A program made the position numbers and the translations under genes. Shown one piece after another: positions 1 to 11,740 of a stretch of DNA of 64,000 nucleotides. The notes beneath the pieces are model-generated. The model made no database searches and had not been told where the DNA came from. It saw nothing but the letters and a program-made list of their open reading frames with translations. The DNA comes from Brachynemurus nebulosus (lineage: Eukaryota; Arthropoda; Insecta; Neuroptera; Myrmeleontidae), in NCBI GenBank assembly GCA_035578155.1, contig JAPWDM010000016.1, positions 2,718,501-2,782,500 on the forward strand. The letters run 5' to 3'. Numbering within the stretch: the first letter of the stretch is position 1; each line of letters starts with the position of its first letter.

Positions 1-483
1 TTATCAGGATAGAATATAGTCACGAGCCTAATGACATATACCAAATTTCAATTTTATAGCTTTACTACTTTAGATTTTATTAATACGCAAAGTTCATTAA
101 ATTCGCCACTCACTCACTCACTGATGATCATCAAAATTATAGAGTACTTCCCGAAGTCTTAGAAGGTTGAAACTTGGTATGTAGACTGGGTTTAGCATAC
201 AACTAACGAGAAAATCAACAAATCCGTGATTTTCCCTCTTCAACTTCTTATAAATAATAAAGTAAATTGCAGGTATATTTTTATAAGTATAAACAAAATA
301 AAATTAAAATCAAATCAAAAAGCCCTTGGTATTTTTTCTATTTGTAACTAGGAAACAATTATTTATTTTTCTTGTTACTATGACAAAAATTGGTGATTTT
401 TAAAACTGAAAATATTTGACGTCAAAAAATGTCTATTCGATTCTTCGCTTAATGACGGCAATTTCTTGCTCTATGATATAGCC
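1..483. other. AT-rich flank, no gene seen
   Basis: No open frame with recognisable protein features, no RNA gene and no clear terminal repeat is visible. Its right edge is the start of the long-TIR element at 484. The missing last exon of the ALKBH7 gene was looked for here on the minus strand and not found. Confidence 0.5.
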
Positions 484-3068
484 CAAGAGCCCACGACGGC
501 CAGACCTTCGTTATTTTATAAAAGCTGAAAATTTCTCTGTGCATGTCCCTTATACCCGTAAGAAAGACCAGCGACTATAGAGTTTGGGTTGTGGTTACTT
601 GGGCAGATAACAGGTAGTAAAGGTGTATAAAATAGTAGCTTAATTTCGTTAAAGTATAAAGCTCGTTTTTTTTTATATTTTCTTCAGGATAACTTTAGAA
701 ATCTCGTCATCCATTGCCGGACACTTATGACAGTTGCTACCCCCTGCCAGACACCCCTAAACTTTAATAAATTATGATTATACTTTCGTTATAGTATAAA
801 AGCTAAATTTTATATATGTTACATGGGGACCTATAAAAAAGTGGTACCTCAATAGCCGGACAGTTTTAATGGTTTCTACATCTTGCCAGACACATTGAAA
901 GTCCGCAGTAGGTGCGAGCGCGAATGCTTAGTCGATTACGATCTTTTAAGATATCTAATAAAAAATGATTTTATTACGTTCATAGCCATGTTATATAAAG
1001 TAAAAAATGTTATTTTAATATGATAAAATACAAAAAAATTCACCAAGTGCGTGCCGGACACGCATTATCAAAGTTACATGGTCAATAGCTAATTTTTCAC
1101 AATTTTTAGGATCAAATGTAGGAAAATTAATAGTACGTATCGACGGCTTACTGCTAGAACCACGTATGCCAATTTTTCACTGTTTTGAGATAATTACATA
1201 TAAATGTTCAGAATCATCTTATACTGATCATAGGCTAATAAAAATTTAAATTAAATAAATACCAGTTCAAATGGTTTGAAGGGGACCAACTACCAAGTTA
1301 TGTTAGTGATTCGCTCAAAACTCAATCAGGTATGTAATTATTATGACAAATTATTGTACATAATTTTTTAATTATTCATAAATAAGGTGAAACTTGCTTA
1401 TTTTTTTTTCAGAAACTGACGAAGAAGGCGATATTGACGACGATCATGCCATCGACTGGAGTAGTGACGAAGAAAATGAAAATATCGACGACAATGATGA
1501 AATTTATAAAAACGATTAAATATTTTTTTTACATGTAATTATACTTTTTTAGTTACGTGATCCAGAACAACCACGTAACTTATGCAGTCACTCATTCGTC
1601 TTCATAAGTGATCGTTAACTCCCTATATACATCGGTGGCGCTTTCCACTAAAAAATGTTAGGCAGTGAGATATTTTTTCATTTAAACAAGCATACCCAGT
1701 GTACTATTGAAACGTTATGGTTCGTTCGCTCCTGTAGTTTTTTTAGTTCAAAATTTAACCGTCGTTTTTGCTTAGTTAGCGGTACTTTCCAAGTTATATA
1801 ATCTGGATAGCACATTGTCTTTGTATATTATAATATATAGTACAATCACGTAAAGTTCCATTTTATTTCGCTAGGTGGCATTAAATGTATTAATTTAGCA
1901 AATTATGGTACATATAAATATTAATAATAATTACCATCTCTTTCCATATTAATTTGTATGTTATGTGCATATTGTTTGTGTTTGTACTCATATGATGTAT
2001 GTATGCAAATTTGTATAGCAAAATCATAATGCCATAAAATAATTTATTACCTATATAATTTTTAAACAGGTAGTTTGGATATTTATGTACACTATAAAAA
2101 TAGATTTAAAAAATTTGTAAAATTTTTAATTGTAAGAACACAGACCAACATCAGATTTTCTCATCAAGGTTAATCACTTTCTGATAAATTTTGGGATAGT
2201 CATTGTAAAAAATAGTAAAAAAGTTCCATCACGTTAAGATTTTTATTTAAGGGGGACCACTAGTGTGACATTTTTAAAAAAACTTTCATTCTGATAAATA
2301 AAATGAAATTTTTATTAGCCTATGATCAGTATAAGATGATTCTGAACATTTATATCTAATTATCTCAAAACAGTGAAAAATTGGCATACGTGGTTCTAGC
2401 AGTAAGCCGTCGATACGTACTATTAATTTTCCTACATTTGATCCTAAAAATTGTGAAAAATTAGCTATTGACCATGTAACTTTGATAATGCGTGTCCGGC
2501 ACGCACTTGGTGAATTTTTTTGTATTTTATCATATTAAAATAACATTTTTTACTTTATATAACATGTCTATGAACGTAATAAAATCATTTTTTATTAGAT
2601 ATCTTAAAAGATCGTAATCGACTAAGCATTCGCGCTCGCACCTACTGCGGACTTTCAATGTGTCTGGCAAGATGTAGAAACCATTAAAACTGTCCGGCTA
2701 TTGAGGTACCATTTTTTTATAGGTCCCCATGTAACATATATAAAATTTAGCTTTTATACTATAACGAAAGTATAATCATAATTTATTAAAGTTTAGGGGT
2801 GTCTGGCAGGGGGTAGCAACTGTCATAAGTGTCCGGCAATGGATGACGAGATTTCTAAAGTTATCCCGAAGAAAATATAAAAAAAACGAGCTTTATACTT
2901 TAACGAAATTAAGCTACTATTTTATACACCTTTACTACCTGTTATCTGCCCAAGTAACCACAACCCAAACTCTATAGTCGCTGGTCGTTCTTACGGGTAT
3001 AAGGGACATGCACAGAGAAATTTTCAGCTTTTATAAAATAACGAAGGTCTGGCCGTCGTGGGCTCTTG
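484..3068. mobile_element. 2.6-kb DNA transposon with ~0.76-kb TIRs, internally deleted
   Basis: Positions 484-1249 and 2308-3068 are near-perfect inverted copies, both ending in CAAGAGCCCACGACGG. The 1.06-kb middle holds the tail of a spliced coding region (1266-1519). Each arm repeats the motif GCCRGACA about five times (near 716, 745, 854, 884 and 1052, mirrored in the right arm), with a related GGCCAGACC near the tip. Such iterated subterminal motifs are usually transposase-binding sites, which is inference here. No clean target duplication was found; TTGCTCTA occurs near both edges but overlaps the right end. The superfamily is not assigned. It looks like a deletion derivative that kept the 3' end of its transposase gene. 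Confidence 0.75.
1266..1519 (+). pseudogene. Last two exons of a transposase-like gene, acidic C-terminus
   Basis: Two exons read through as one frame. Exon a (1266-1329, 21 codons plus 1 nt) follows an acceptor-like taccag and ends at a donor GTATGT (1330-1335). After an 83-bp intron with a polypyrimidine tract and AG at 1411-1412, exon b (1413-1519) continues in phase and ends at TAA. Exon a encodes WFEGDQLPSYVSDSL. Exon b is very acidic (DEEGDIDDD, SSDEENENIDDNDE). The acidic tail after a Trp-Phe-Glu-Gly segment resembles the C-termini of pogo/Tigger/Jerky-type DDE transposases, but this is only a resemblance. All upstream catalytic exons are absent, so the element cannot mobilise itself. 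Confidence 0.55.
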
Positions 3069-3697
3069 CTCTAATACCACATAATTATATTGTAACTTAT
3101 AGAATTGCATTAGTTTACAAAATTTCAAATCGATACGATAATTAGAAGTAGGCGACAAGTGAGTTCTTAGATTTCCTTACGATATCACAGATCAAGCTAA
3201 TAAAAGCGTTGTAAAAGCGCATAGGCGTAAATAATTGAACTCAAATTACTTCCCATGTCTGTACTAAATTTCCGGAGCCTGAAATTTAAATATTTAGTCG
3301 TCTTTAAAAATTAATAATACCATCTACAAACATATATTTTACTACTACTAATGCTACATTTTAAGAAATATTCGTAAAATGATATTTTGTGTTGGTACAC
3401 AGGGCGGATTTTAGCATACAAGTAAGGAGATCCGTGATGTGTGTTAGCTAAGGGTTCAATATTGCTCAGACTGGTTGCCAATTACCATCAATAATCCCAC
3501 AAGGAAAAGAGGGAAAGATAGGGAGGGGGCAATGAAGATAGGAGCTTTTGATGTACAGGAAGTAGTCCCTGTAAAAAAAAAGAACACGAGCAACCTACAA
3601 AAAGAACTGAAAAGAGCTTCCAGGAAATACACCGTGTAAAAATAAAAAACAAAAAAAAAAAAAAAAAAACACGAACAACTTACAAAAAGAACTGAAA
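3069..3697. other. Noncoding stretch with a short direct repeat
   Basis: No gene seen. A ~30-bp unit (ACACGAGCAACCTACAAAAA and following GAACTGAAA) near 3583 recurs with small changes near 3669, about 86 bp on, with A-rich runs between the copies. Positions 3412-3436 loosely resemble 187-232 (TTTAGCATACAA followed by ATCCGTG), suggesting an old repeat split around the long-TIR element. Confidence 0.4.
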
Positions 3698-4711
3698 TCC
3701 CACCAAAAAAAATTTCATCTTAAAAATTTAGCCAAGACTCGCAACTATTTTACTCTTAAAAAGTTATGAGATCTAATGTTGCGCCAAGCCCTAAATAAGT
3801 CGGCATCATGGTCAAATCAAGTTATAAGGCTTGGCCGTTTCCCGAAACTATGGTACTAAAATCAAACATTAACAGTGTGGCCGATAAACGATATGGCTAA
3901 TGACATCTAGTGGTCGATTTTGGTACTACGGAATGTATGTCCAAAATCGTAAGTCGCCGCCTGGTGAGATTTTAATGAACTATAAATGGTGGGCGGTGCT
4001 TACGGTATGACGATATTTGGTCAACCAATAAAAAGAAAGAAGCCATTTTGCTTTTAAAAAAGAAATTGATGAAGAAGAAAAGTACAACAGGGGGTTTTGA
4101 ATGATTATTATTAGCAATCTACAAATTAGGGAGAAAAGATGTAATTTTTTGTAACAAATCCCGTTTGGGAAATTTATTAATTGTTGTAAAATATAAAAAA
4201 TATATAACATTCAAATAAAAATAAATTATAATAAATTTTAATAAAATAAATATCGAAATACAAAATTAAAACGAATTTATATACATAAATAAATAAAAGT
4301 GTGAAATTTAAACTGTAACGGTCCGTCTTTATCAACAATTAAATACAATAAATAAATTTCTTAAACTAAATCGGCTCGAATTATTTCACCTACGACCTTT
4401 GGAACTAATAATCAGGGACATTAAAACTTGGAAATTCATCTAAAATCGTTGAAACATATTCGTCGTAACAAACAATTAGCCAACATTTAAACCACCGCAT
4501 CATCAGGACCATTACAACAGCCCATAGCAGATTATTGTGCTATTGACCATTGGCTATTTACCATACTTCCGGGAATCGGCCAAGCCTTATAACTTGATTT
4601 GACCATGATGCCGACTTATTTAGGGGTTGGTGCAACATTAGATCTCATAACTTTTTAAGAGTAAAATAGTTGGAGTCTTGGCTAAATTTTTAACATGAAA
4701 TGTTTTTTGGT

Positions 4712-4715
<4 letters not shown>
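3698..4715. mobile_element. ~1.0-kb MITE with ~150-bp TIRs
   Basis: The left end from 3698 (TCCCACCAAAAAA) is matched in reverse complement by 4568-4715 (ending TTTTTTGGTGGGA). Similarity covers about 150 bp, including the stretch around 3755-3842. The interior has no coding potential; the 76-codon minus-strand frame at 3980-4210 is low-complexity. The right end abuts a (TA)n tract, so a TA target duplication cannot be shown, although it would be natural there. Confidence 0.7.
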
Positions 4716-4764
<49 letters not shown>

Positions 4765-4819
4765 CTGTAATATTTATATATATATATATATATATATATT
4801 ATGAAATATATATAGCTGT

Positions 4820-4904
<85 letters not shown>
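4716..4904. repeat. (TA)n microsatellite with two short interruptions
   Basis: An almost pure TA tract with interruptions containing AGCTGTAA near 4763 and 4813. The long Tyr-Ile frames on both strands are artefacts of the dinucleotide repeat. Confidence 0.95.
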
Positions 4905-4906
<2 letters not shown>

Positions 4907-5449
4907 CCAATAATTGACCAGTAAAAATAAATAATCAAAGTCCACAGAATTTTAAAAAATTAAAGATATTATTTTTCATAGTGTAATGTATTCGGGAAAT
5001 TTAGTAAATCTGCTGACAGTTACAAGATATCGACAATGATGTCAAAACCTCCAAAAGTTACGAAAAACCAAAACTTTGGCGGAAAATGGAGCGGAAGAGG
5101 GTTAAAAGTTGATACATACAAAAGGTATATCTTAGATACTAACTCAAATCATATACAAAATTTCGATTCTCTAAGTTTAGTCGGAAGGAACGTGTCAAAT
5201 TCTCCCAAATCACGGAAAAACAGAAAATTTTAGCATGGAAAAAGTGAAGAAAAGGCTAAATATTGGTACGCCCAAAATGTACTTACTTGACACTAACTTA
5301 ATTCATAAACAAAATATCAACTCTTTAATTTTATTTTGGGGAGAGGGTAAAAACACGAAGAAGCGTACAGTGTAGTGTACAAAACTCACTATACATTCAT
5401 TCGTTATTTTTCCTTAATGGGTAATTCATAAATTCTTTACTGTACTTAC
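4905..5449. other. Intergenic or intronic repeat-derived sequence
   Basis: No coding feature accepted. It contains blocks such as AAAACCTCCAAAA and CTCAAATCATATACAAAATTT that resemble, at low identity, the dispersed repeat at 27.0-28.2 kb and 33.6-34.8 kb. If the ALKBH7 gene is complete, this lies downstream of exon 4, in its intron 4 or beyond. Confidence 0.4.
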
Positions 5450-5574
5450 TTCATAATATACAAAGATCGTTTTTTTAAGAGTATATCAGCCGTATATAAT
5501 TTTTTCTTTTCATGAACGAGTCGCATAACACTATCCGATAGAAGACTAATACCGGCTATTGTGGTCCCACAAAA
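5450..5574 (-). CDS. Alkbh7: ALKBH7 exon 4
   Basis: The acceptor is TTGTAATCTTGTTTCAG and the donor GTAAGTACA (5449-5441). It encodes FCGTTIAGISLLSDSVMRLV and then ...KKRSLYIM, the jelly-roll strand region following HxD in ALKBH7. It ends in phase 2, so at least one more exon is required for the last His and Arg ligands. Confidence 0.88.
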
Positions 5575-8208
5575 CTGAAACAAGATTACAAAAAATTTAA
5601 TTTAACCCTCTTAAACAAACCATATGGAAAAATTTTTTTGTCTCAAAATGCCGGACTTTTTACTGCCAAGTGATCAGTACAATAGATAAGGTTACAAAAA
5701 AAGAAAAAGAAAAAAAATAAAAGATCCCAGCATCAAAAAAGTAAACCCTAGGAATTTACAAAATATAAATTATACTAAACTATGTTGATAAAATTGAACA
5801 TTACTTAGAATTTTACCGTATTTCAGAAGATGGCAGCACCTGTACCAATGAATATATACATATGACAGCATTTTGAGCCGCCATATTGCAGGACGAGTTA
5901 ACTCGTCTTAATCATTTAAAGCGTTAAATACCTCCCTTTGAAAAATTAAATTAACTTACTCGAACAGCATCAATATGTGGTTTAATAAATCCATCTGGCG
6001 CAAGATCAAGCACATGAACATGGGCTAATTGTGGTGTTCCTGGTGGAAATGCAATGGATCGTAATCGTTGCAACGTTTCAGAATTTTTTTGATTCCAATG
6101 TAAACGTTCTGTTTCCCGATATCCATGAATTGCCTATAAACGAAAAATGTTTATTTACTATTATATAGTTAATATCGATTGTAGAACGAATTCTTGGCAT
6201 TTTTGTAATTCCAATCATTTCTAAGTAAAAGATGCTAGTAGCGACACATTGTACTATCTACGTTTATCGTTTATGCATTAAGCAGTATTGATCATCATCG
6301 ACACATACGTCTTTGACCAAACCAACAACATTATATTTTAACTTTTGTGATATTTTGTTTGCATTCGTTTAAATAACGAACGCCAGGGCCGGATCTAGGG
6401 GGGCAGCGGGGGCACGTGCCCCCCTGGATGATTTTAGGGGCGCCAAAAACGTAATTTGAGGGGCGCGAAAATGGTGAAATTTTTTGGGCGGAGCAAAATT
6501 TAAAAAATTTTTGAAGTGAGGAGCAAAAAAAAAAGGTCGACAGTCATAATTTATGATAGGGTCAATGGTCCTGGAGCAAGTGATGAGCAAAAAAAACAAA
6601 AAAAAACGTGAATAGTAACAATTTATGATAGGGTTAAAATGAACTTGTAAGTGATGACCAAAAAAAAAAAAGTCAATGGTGCCGATTTATGGTAGGGTCC
6701 AGGTGACTTTTTTTTGTCATCATCCAGGTAAAAATTTTTTGCTGCGAGGGGCGCCAACAGGAAAATTTGCCCCCCCCCCTCCTTATAACTCTAGGTCCGG
6801 CCCTGACGAACGCATTTCAATTTAGTTATTTTTACATATTTTTAAAGAATAAATAGACCATTATTATCTTCAATTGTATATAATTTAAATTTTAATTAAC
6901 GTAAAAGCCCCTATACTCGAACACTTTTTGCAGGTGTGCAATTAAACTGGCTTATAAAAATTGATAAATAAATTAAACACCCATTTTTTTCTTATAAAGC
7001 ATGAAAGAAAGTTTTTCTAATCCAATTAATATGTTTTTAAGAAAATATAACCAAAAAAATTGTATTTATTAATGTTTTTCTTTGTCAACCCAAAAACGCT
7101 TCAGCTTCGCTGTCGCGTTTTTGTTAGTTGACAGTTCTTCTCGTTAAATTGCAACAAATTTTCGTTAAACAAACAAATTTATTCGAAAAAAATACAAACC
7201 TCTCGTGCAATAATAAATGAAAAATAATCATTCTATTAAAAAAAATTTGGGGGGACAGGTCTGCCCACACTGTCAACTTCCCATTGGGGGTGCTTAAAGA
7301 CTAGAGATTACTGTACATAAATAATTCTTTTTTCATCAGAGGGAGCTCCTCCCCTGGGCCCCCGATACAGGCTTTGTCCCTTGCACCATACCGGGGGCTT
7401 CGCCCTCTGTACCTAAGGGTGGGGGCCCTTATCAAACATATAGGGCATTATATAATAACGACATGGTAAAAAATCTATATAATCTATCTTATGTTAATAA
7501 AGTTAATTCGGTTTTTTTATCATAAAAAACGCTAATTCGAATTTGCTGAAAACTTGATCCGGTCTTTATTTTTTAATTACGTATCTAATAAAATTAGTCC
7601 GGAGTTGATATCATCATTTGTTCTTGAGATATGCGAGACGAAAAAATTCACGAACGAACGAACGAACTAACGAACGCACACAAAGACATCACGCTAAAAA
7701 TGATGGATTCGGATTCTAGTGGCCCATTACAATAACTTCCAATAGGAAGTTAATAATTGAAGAGTACAGGCGAAAAAAGATGAAGGTCCACTTTTTGTTT
7801 AAAATGTCATTTGTATCTATATTTATATTTTTTTTTTCATAGAATCTATAACACGTCTTAAAAATTGGAAAAAAGATGAAAGTACCAAGTTACTGCCGTT
7901 TAAAAAAAATGTACAGGCCAAGAAAGATGAGGATATCAGTGATTGTATGCGTAAGAGATGTACGTCCAATGAACGTCCAATGTAAGTACCAAGGGTACCA
8001 AGTCTTTAAAGTTAAAAATTTGTTTTACTCAAAATAATACCAAGTGGATCTTTATCCTTTTTCGCTTCGCCTGTACTCGTCAATTTTTGTTATCAGAGGT
8101 TTCTTTCAGAAATAAGTTCAATAATATATAAATGTCAAAAATGTTCGAGTATCGGATCGCGTTCGATAATAGGGGCTTTTACGTTATATTTAACTTCTAT
8201 TTACAATA

Positions 8209-8243
<35 letters not shown>

Positions 8244-10466
8244 AACTAAATTTGTAGTAGAAGAGTGGAATGACCACAACATTTGGTCTCGGGTATACAA
8301 CTATTAATTACCGCCACTACAGAGTTACGAATTCTTCTGACTACCACCATAGTAGGGATGGCGGTTTTTTAAAAATAACCGGTTTTCGGTTATTTCGGTT
8401 TATTTTATGCTCGGTTTAACCTGACGGTTAAAACCGCTTAAAATAACCGCTTTTCTTTTTTTTTTAAAACGGTTTTCAAACGTTTGAGAATGGTCATATT
8501 GACCGAAACATGTCATAAGAGCTTTTATATCCAATAAAAGTGGTATTTTGTGAAGTGTTTTTATTTATGGTCCACTTCACTTAAATTTAACCATGCTTCA
8601 TCACTTATGAATTTAAATAATTTCTGTACCCTTGGCTTTATCTCTTTCATTCTTGCACTTACGTTAATTTTAAAATTGCAGTTTGTTTTTAGAAAAGAAT
8701 AGAAGATTGATTTATTTTTAGTATAAGAATTATTTAATTTTTTAACTTTGAATCATGAACAATTGCAGGGCTGGGAACTATTTAAAATGATTTCATTTTA
8801 AATATGTATTTAAAATACAAAATGGCATTTTGCATTTTCTATTTAAAATAAGTTTGGTCAAACCATTTTCCATTTTGTATTTAAAATGGAAATTTGAATC
8901 CATTTTACATTTAAAATGAAAATGCATGTATACTCAAATTTATGTGTATACAATATTAATTATAGAACTTGAAGTGAACAACTTGAAGTCTAACAAACTG
9001 TAAGTTAAATGTAAGTTGATTTAATTGACTCAAATTTTCTATAACTGGAATTGCAATGTCACTTAGTTAAATTTGTTACTAGAGCTGCAGTTCTCTTAAA
9101 TCAAACTTTTCTGACTCAAGTTGTGTAGGTACTACTATTTTTAAAACACGTCGATAAGAAATGTACTGCGAGTAGATGGTTTTCATAATTTTATTTAGAA
9201 GTTGCAGTCGTAGCGTAATCAAGGTTTAAATATGTTAAAATCGAATTAAATTTTACAATATTTTTAAGTAACAATATTTGAAGAGTTAAGTTTCGTTTTC
9301 ATATCATGCAAACTTTAAAAAAACTTTCTCAAAAGACTGCCTTTATAATTTCAGTACGTTTGAACTTTTTTTTTTTTCAATTAATATAAATAATGATAAA
9401 AAATTTATAGAATATTTTTTATAAAGCACCTATATAAATAAAGTAAAAAAAGCATTTTGCATTTTATAATCCATTTTAAGTAACTATTTTCCATTTTCAA
9501 TTTTAAATGCATTTTTGGAAACCATTTTCCATTTTCTATTTTAAATGCATTTTTGGAAACCATTTTCTATCTTAAATGGTTTCTATGAACCATTTTTCCC
9601 AGCCTTGATCAATTGTACTTGAAATAGGGTATACCAATATCAAATATGGAATACCATAAAGTAACGCTCAAATCTATTAAAGTTTTAGAACTTTAACATA
9701 TAATATTTCGAAAACTGAGCAAGATATCGAAAAAAATTATTCTTCGTTCCCTTTATTAAGGTTTATAAGAATTTATCGTTAGTTTGGGTCGCTATCGTAA
9801 CAGAAGCCATCTATTAGTAACCCCCTATATTTAGACATTCAGTAGGTTAAAAGATACACTTATGGTCTTCTCCGGCGCCAAAAAACTTTTAGGGGGTAAC
9901 TTTTTAAACCAAAAAAAGTATGTAAAAAAAAATTTAGCTTAATTGGAGGTATGCGGTCTTCGGAACTCCAGCTTTATTTTTTTAAACATAAAGTGTGGTA
10001 CGGTAAAGTTGTCTTCAATAAAGTTGGCTGATTTTACAATAACGTAATTTTAAATTGATAAATTCAAAAACATACATCATCCCAGTGATCAAACTCATAT
10101 CTGAGTCGTTTTAAATAAGGTTCGATTTCGGCCAACAAAGATTCCTCTTCAGCAGCTGATATAAAATCTTCATAAACCAACATATCGGACAGTAACTGAT
10201 TTTTGTCAACCTCCTTCCTCGTATCAAATGCTTTTGACAACTGGATATTTTCTACATTTTTAACAAGTTCTAAAATTATAAAACAAAAAAATAAAATAAA
10301 ATACAAATAATAATTGTAAAATGATTTTAAGAAATACAGAATTAAAATACTTACTTAATTCGGATACATCTGATTTATTAATTTGTGTAATTAGTAAATT
10401 TTTCGGCGTATTTTTTGGGCATAGTAATTTTAATGCACTTGTCAAAAATGTAGTTTTAAAAACCAT
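5450..10466 (-). CDS. Alkbh7: ALKBH7 homologue, mitochondrial Fe(II)/2-oxoglutarate dioxygenase (4 exons, 3' incomplete)
   Basis: Four minus-strand exons join in phase with canonical splice sites: 10466-10355, 10269-10076, 6133-5960 and 5574-5450. The product starts MVFKTTFLTSALKLL, a basic hydrophobic N-terminus consistent with a mitochondrial presequence. It continues through LRYEFDHWDD, AIHGYRETERLHW, HVHVLDLAPDGFIKPHID and FCGTTIAGISLLSDSVMRLV. This is the order and spacing of ALKBH7, the AlkB-family member of the mitochondrial matrix linked to programmed necrosis, fatty-acid metabolism and mitochondrial RNA demethylation. The iron-binding HxD pair is present (PHID, exon 3). The distal His/Arg segment would lie in a following exon, which I could not find between 5449 and 1; it may be outside the window or lost. 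Intron 2 (6134-10075) is swollen by three mobile elements. Confidence 0.9.
5960..6133 (-). CDS. Alkbh7: ALKBH7 exon 3, carries HxD iron ligands
   Basis: Exactly 58 codons in phase 0, between acceptor CGTTTATAG and donor GTAAGT. It includes HVHVLDLAPDGFIKPHID, where the H-x-D pair provides two of the three protein Fe(II) ligands in this family. Confidence 0.92.
6384..6805. mobile_element. hAT-like MITE (422 bp) with 8-bp TSD
   Basis: TIRs CAGGGCCGGATCTAG and CTAGGTCCGGCCCTG bound the element. Flanks 6376-6383 and 6806-6813 are a perfect 8-bp duplication, ACGAACGC. The CAGGGCC-type end and 8-bp TSD are typical of hAT. The 76-codon minus frame inside is a by-product of G/C-rich repeats, not a gene. 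It lies in intron 2 of ALKBH7. Confidence 0.92.
6899..8184. mobile_element. 1.29-kb TA-flanked MITE, probably Tc1/mariner-like
   Basis: The ends ACGTAAAAGCCCCTA and TAGGGGCTTTTACGT are inverted copies, extended by TCGAAC blocks and flanked by TA on both sides (6897-6898, 8185-8186). There is no transposase. It contains a G/C-rich hairpin-forming patch (about 7340-7435, e.g. CCGGGGGCTTCGCCCTC) and a CGAA-rich run near 7652-7675. The TA target points to the Tc1/mariner group; length and content give no further family. Confidence 0.75.
8212..8242. repeat. Poly(A) run
   Basis: About 30 consecutive A bases just outside the TA-flanked MITE, perhaps the tail of an old retroposed sequence. No SINE or LINE 3' end is recognisable upstream. 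Confidence 0.8.
8766..9607. mobile_element. hAT-like non-autonomous element (842 bp)
   Basis: Ends CAGGGCTGGGAA and TTCCCAGCCTTG are inverted. Flanking octamers AACAATTG and ATCAATTG differ at one base, fitting an aged 8-bp hAT duplication. The interior is built of reiterated ATTTTAAAT/GCATTTT blocks with no coding capacity. It is the third element in ALKBH7 intron 2. Confidence 0.82.
9608..10070. other. ALKBH7 intron 2 sequence, nothing else seen
   Basis: Unique-looking AT-rich intron between the hAT-like element and exon 2. No open frame, no RNA gene and no terminal repeat recognised. Confidence 0.4.
10076..10269 (-). CDS. Alkbh7: ALKBH7 exon 2
   Basis: The acceptor is TTTATAATTTTAG and the donor GTATG (10075-10071). 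The exon encodes the helical region ending LKRLRYEFDHWDD, the hallmark that precedes the AIHGYRE block of ALKBH7. Phase is 1 at its start and 0 at its end. Confidence 0.9.
10355..10466 (-). CDS. Alkbh7: ALKBH7 exon 1 (start codon)
   Basis: The ATG at 10466-10464 opens 37 codons plus one base. The exon ends at GTAAGTAT (10354-10347). The start was chosen because the N-terminus looks like a mitochondrial targeting sequence and the phase (1) matches exon 2 exactly. Confidence 0.85.
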
Positions 10467-10750
10467 TTTTTCAGTTAAAACGTAAGTAATTTGTTAAGTA
10501 ATGTGAGTGAATTCCTGTTACATGTCCAGATGTATCAGATCACTAGGATTACGAGGATTACTATACTTACAAAGTCACAAAAACCTATAATGATTGTTAT
10601 TAACAAAATGTCATTACAGAATGTTTGTATAGTGTATGCACAAAGGTGTATGTGTGGCATGTGTGGTATTGCAATCAGCTGTTAGAAACGTGATCAACTC
10701 ATGGGCGTCTCGTGTGGGTAAATAAATACCGTTAAAACTAAATACACTAA

Positions 10751-11206
10751 AGCCGCTGCTACACGATGCTACGAACACCTTCCAACATTCGACGTTGGAT
10801 GGTTCATAGCATCGTGTAGCCGTTGTTCGAACCTACGAGTGTCCAATGTCGAGCGTCAAACGTTCGCATTTGGTCGTGTCCCGCTCGATGTCGGTATTCT
10901 TGCACCGAGTCAAAGGGATGCTTCGAACGTTTGAAGGTCAATGTTGGTTGCGTTGGTTGGTTCGACTCAGCAGCTGCACGACTCGTTCATGTGAAGAGAG
11001 ACAACATCAGTGTATAACATTAGAGATAACATCAGACAGATAACAGTGTCGGCCACTGAGTACCAACACATCATCATTCGTATTGGATCAAACATTCGAT
11101 TCACCGTGTAGCAGACACATTCGTCGCACCAACTATCGAACTTAATTGTCTCAAACGTTCGATCGAACGTTGGAAGGAACGTTCGTAGTATCGTGTAGAA
11201 GCCGCT
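10751..11206. mobile_element. PIF/Harbinger-like MITE (456 bp)
   Basis: TIRs AGCCGCTGCTACACGATGCT and its imperfect inverse ending ATCGTGTAGAAGCCGCT are flanked by TAA on both sides (10748-10750, 11207-11209), the 3-bp TWA duplication of PIF/Harbinger. Internal GTTCGA/TCGAAC blocks make several overlapping open frames of 60-86 codons on both strands. These have no protein-like features and were not accepted. Confidence 0.85.
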
Positions 11207-11237
11207 TAATATAAATATGTAATACACTTTTAAGCTT

Positions 11238-11740
11238 GTGGCTAAGGCTACACGAGCGTTTTTTAACGCCTATTTTTGAGCGGAAATTAACGCGATGTTT
11301 TTTAACGTTGATCCCCGGCTACACGAGGGTTTTTTAACGCCTAATATTTTAGCGGAAATTAACGCGACGTTTTTTAACGCTGATCCGCGGGTACACGAGC
11401 GTTAAATAACGCCAGTAGTGCTTTTGAACTTTAAAAATTAATAGCTCATTATCGACAAATTTCATTTCAATATTTATTGTGTTATAAATTTGAAGTATGA
11501 AAAAAGAATGAAATTGAATCATCAGTCTGTATCTCTCAATACATATGAGGTATAATATGGAGGATATTGCTTTTGACGTTAATAGCGTTATTTATCGCTC
11601 GTGTAGCCAGCCAGATGCGTCACACGCGTTTTTTATTGCTGCATAGGCCTGGACCGCCCCGACCAATCTCTCGGCGTTATGACCTTGAGAACGCGTGTCT
11701 CTTTCCAGACTGAGCGATAATTTCCGCTACGTGTAGCCAC
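11238..11740. mobile_element. Non-autonomous element with repeated CTACACGAGNG...TTTTTTAACG units
   Basis: It begins GTGGCTAAGGCTACACGAG and ends CGCTACGTGTAGCCAC. The left part holds two direct copies of a ~72-bp unit (GCTACACGAG, TTTTTTAACGCC, AGCGGAAATTAACGCGA, GATCC). The body (11430-11560) recurs at 11868-12020. No coding capacity. TSD not clear. The TACACGAG-type ends suggest a relative of the Harbinger MITEs beside it, which is tentative. Confidence 0.6.

Noticed and set aside
420..480. Possible last exon of ALKBH7 on the minus strand (EQEIAVIKRRIE-like reading)
   Set aside because: No match to the HEIL...RRIS region expected, and no convincing acceptor in phase.
4638..4913. Tyr-Ile repeat proteins over TA tracts (also at 24889, 28057, 32819, 34630 and 54610)
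   Set aside because: Products of (TA)n microsatellites.
10823..11227. Overlapping 64-86-codon frames
   Set aside because: All inside the 456-bp Harbinger MITE and arising from TTCGAACG-type repeats.
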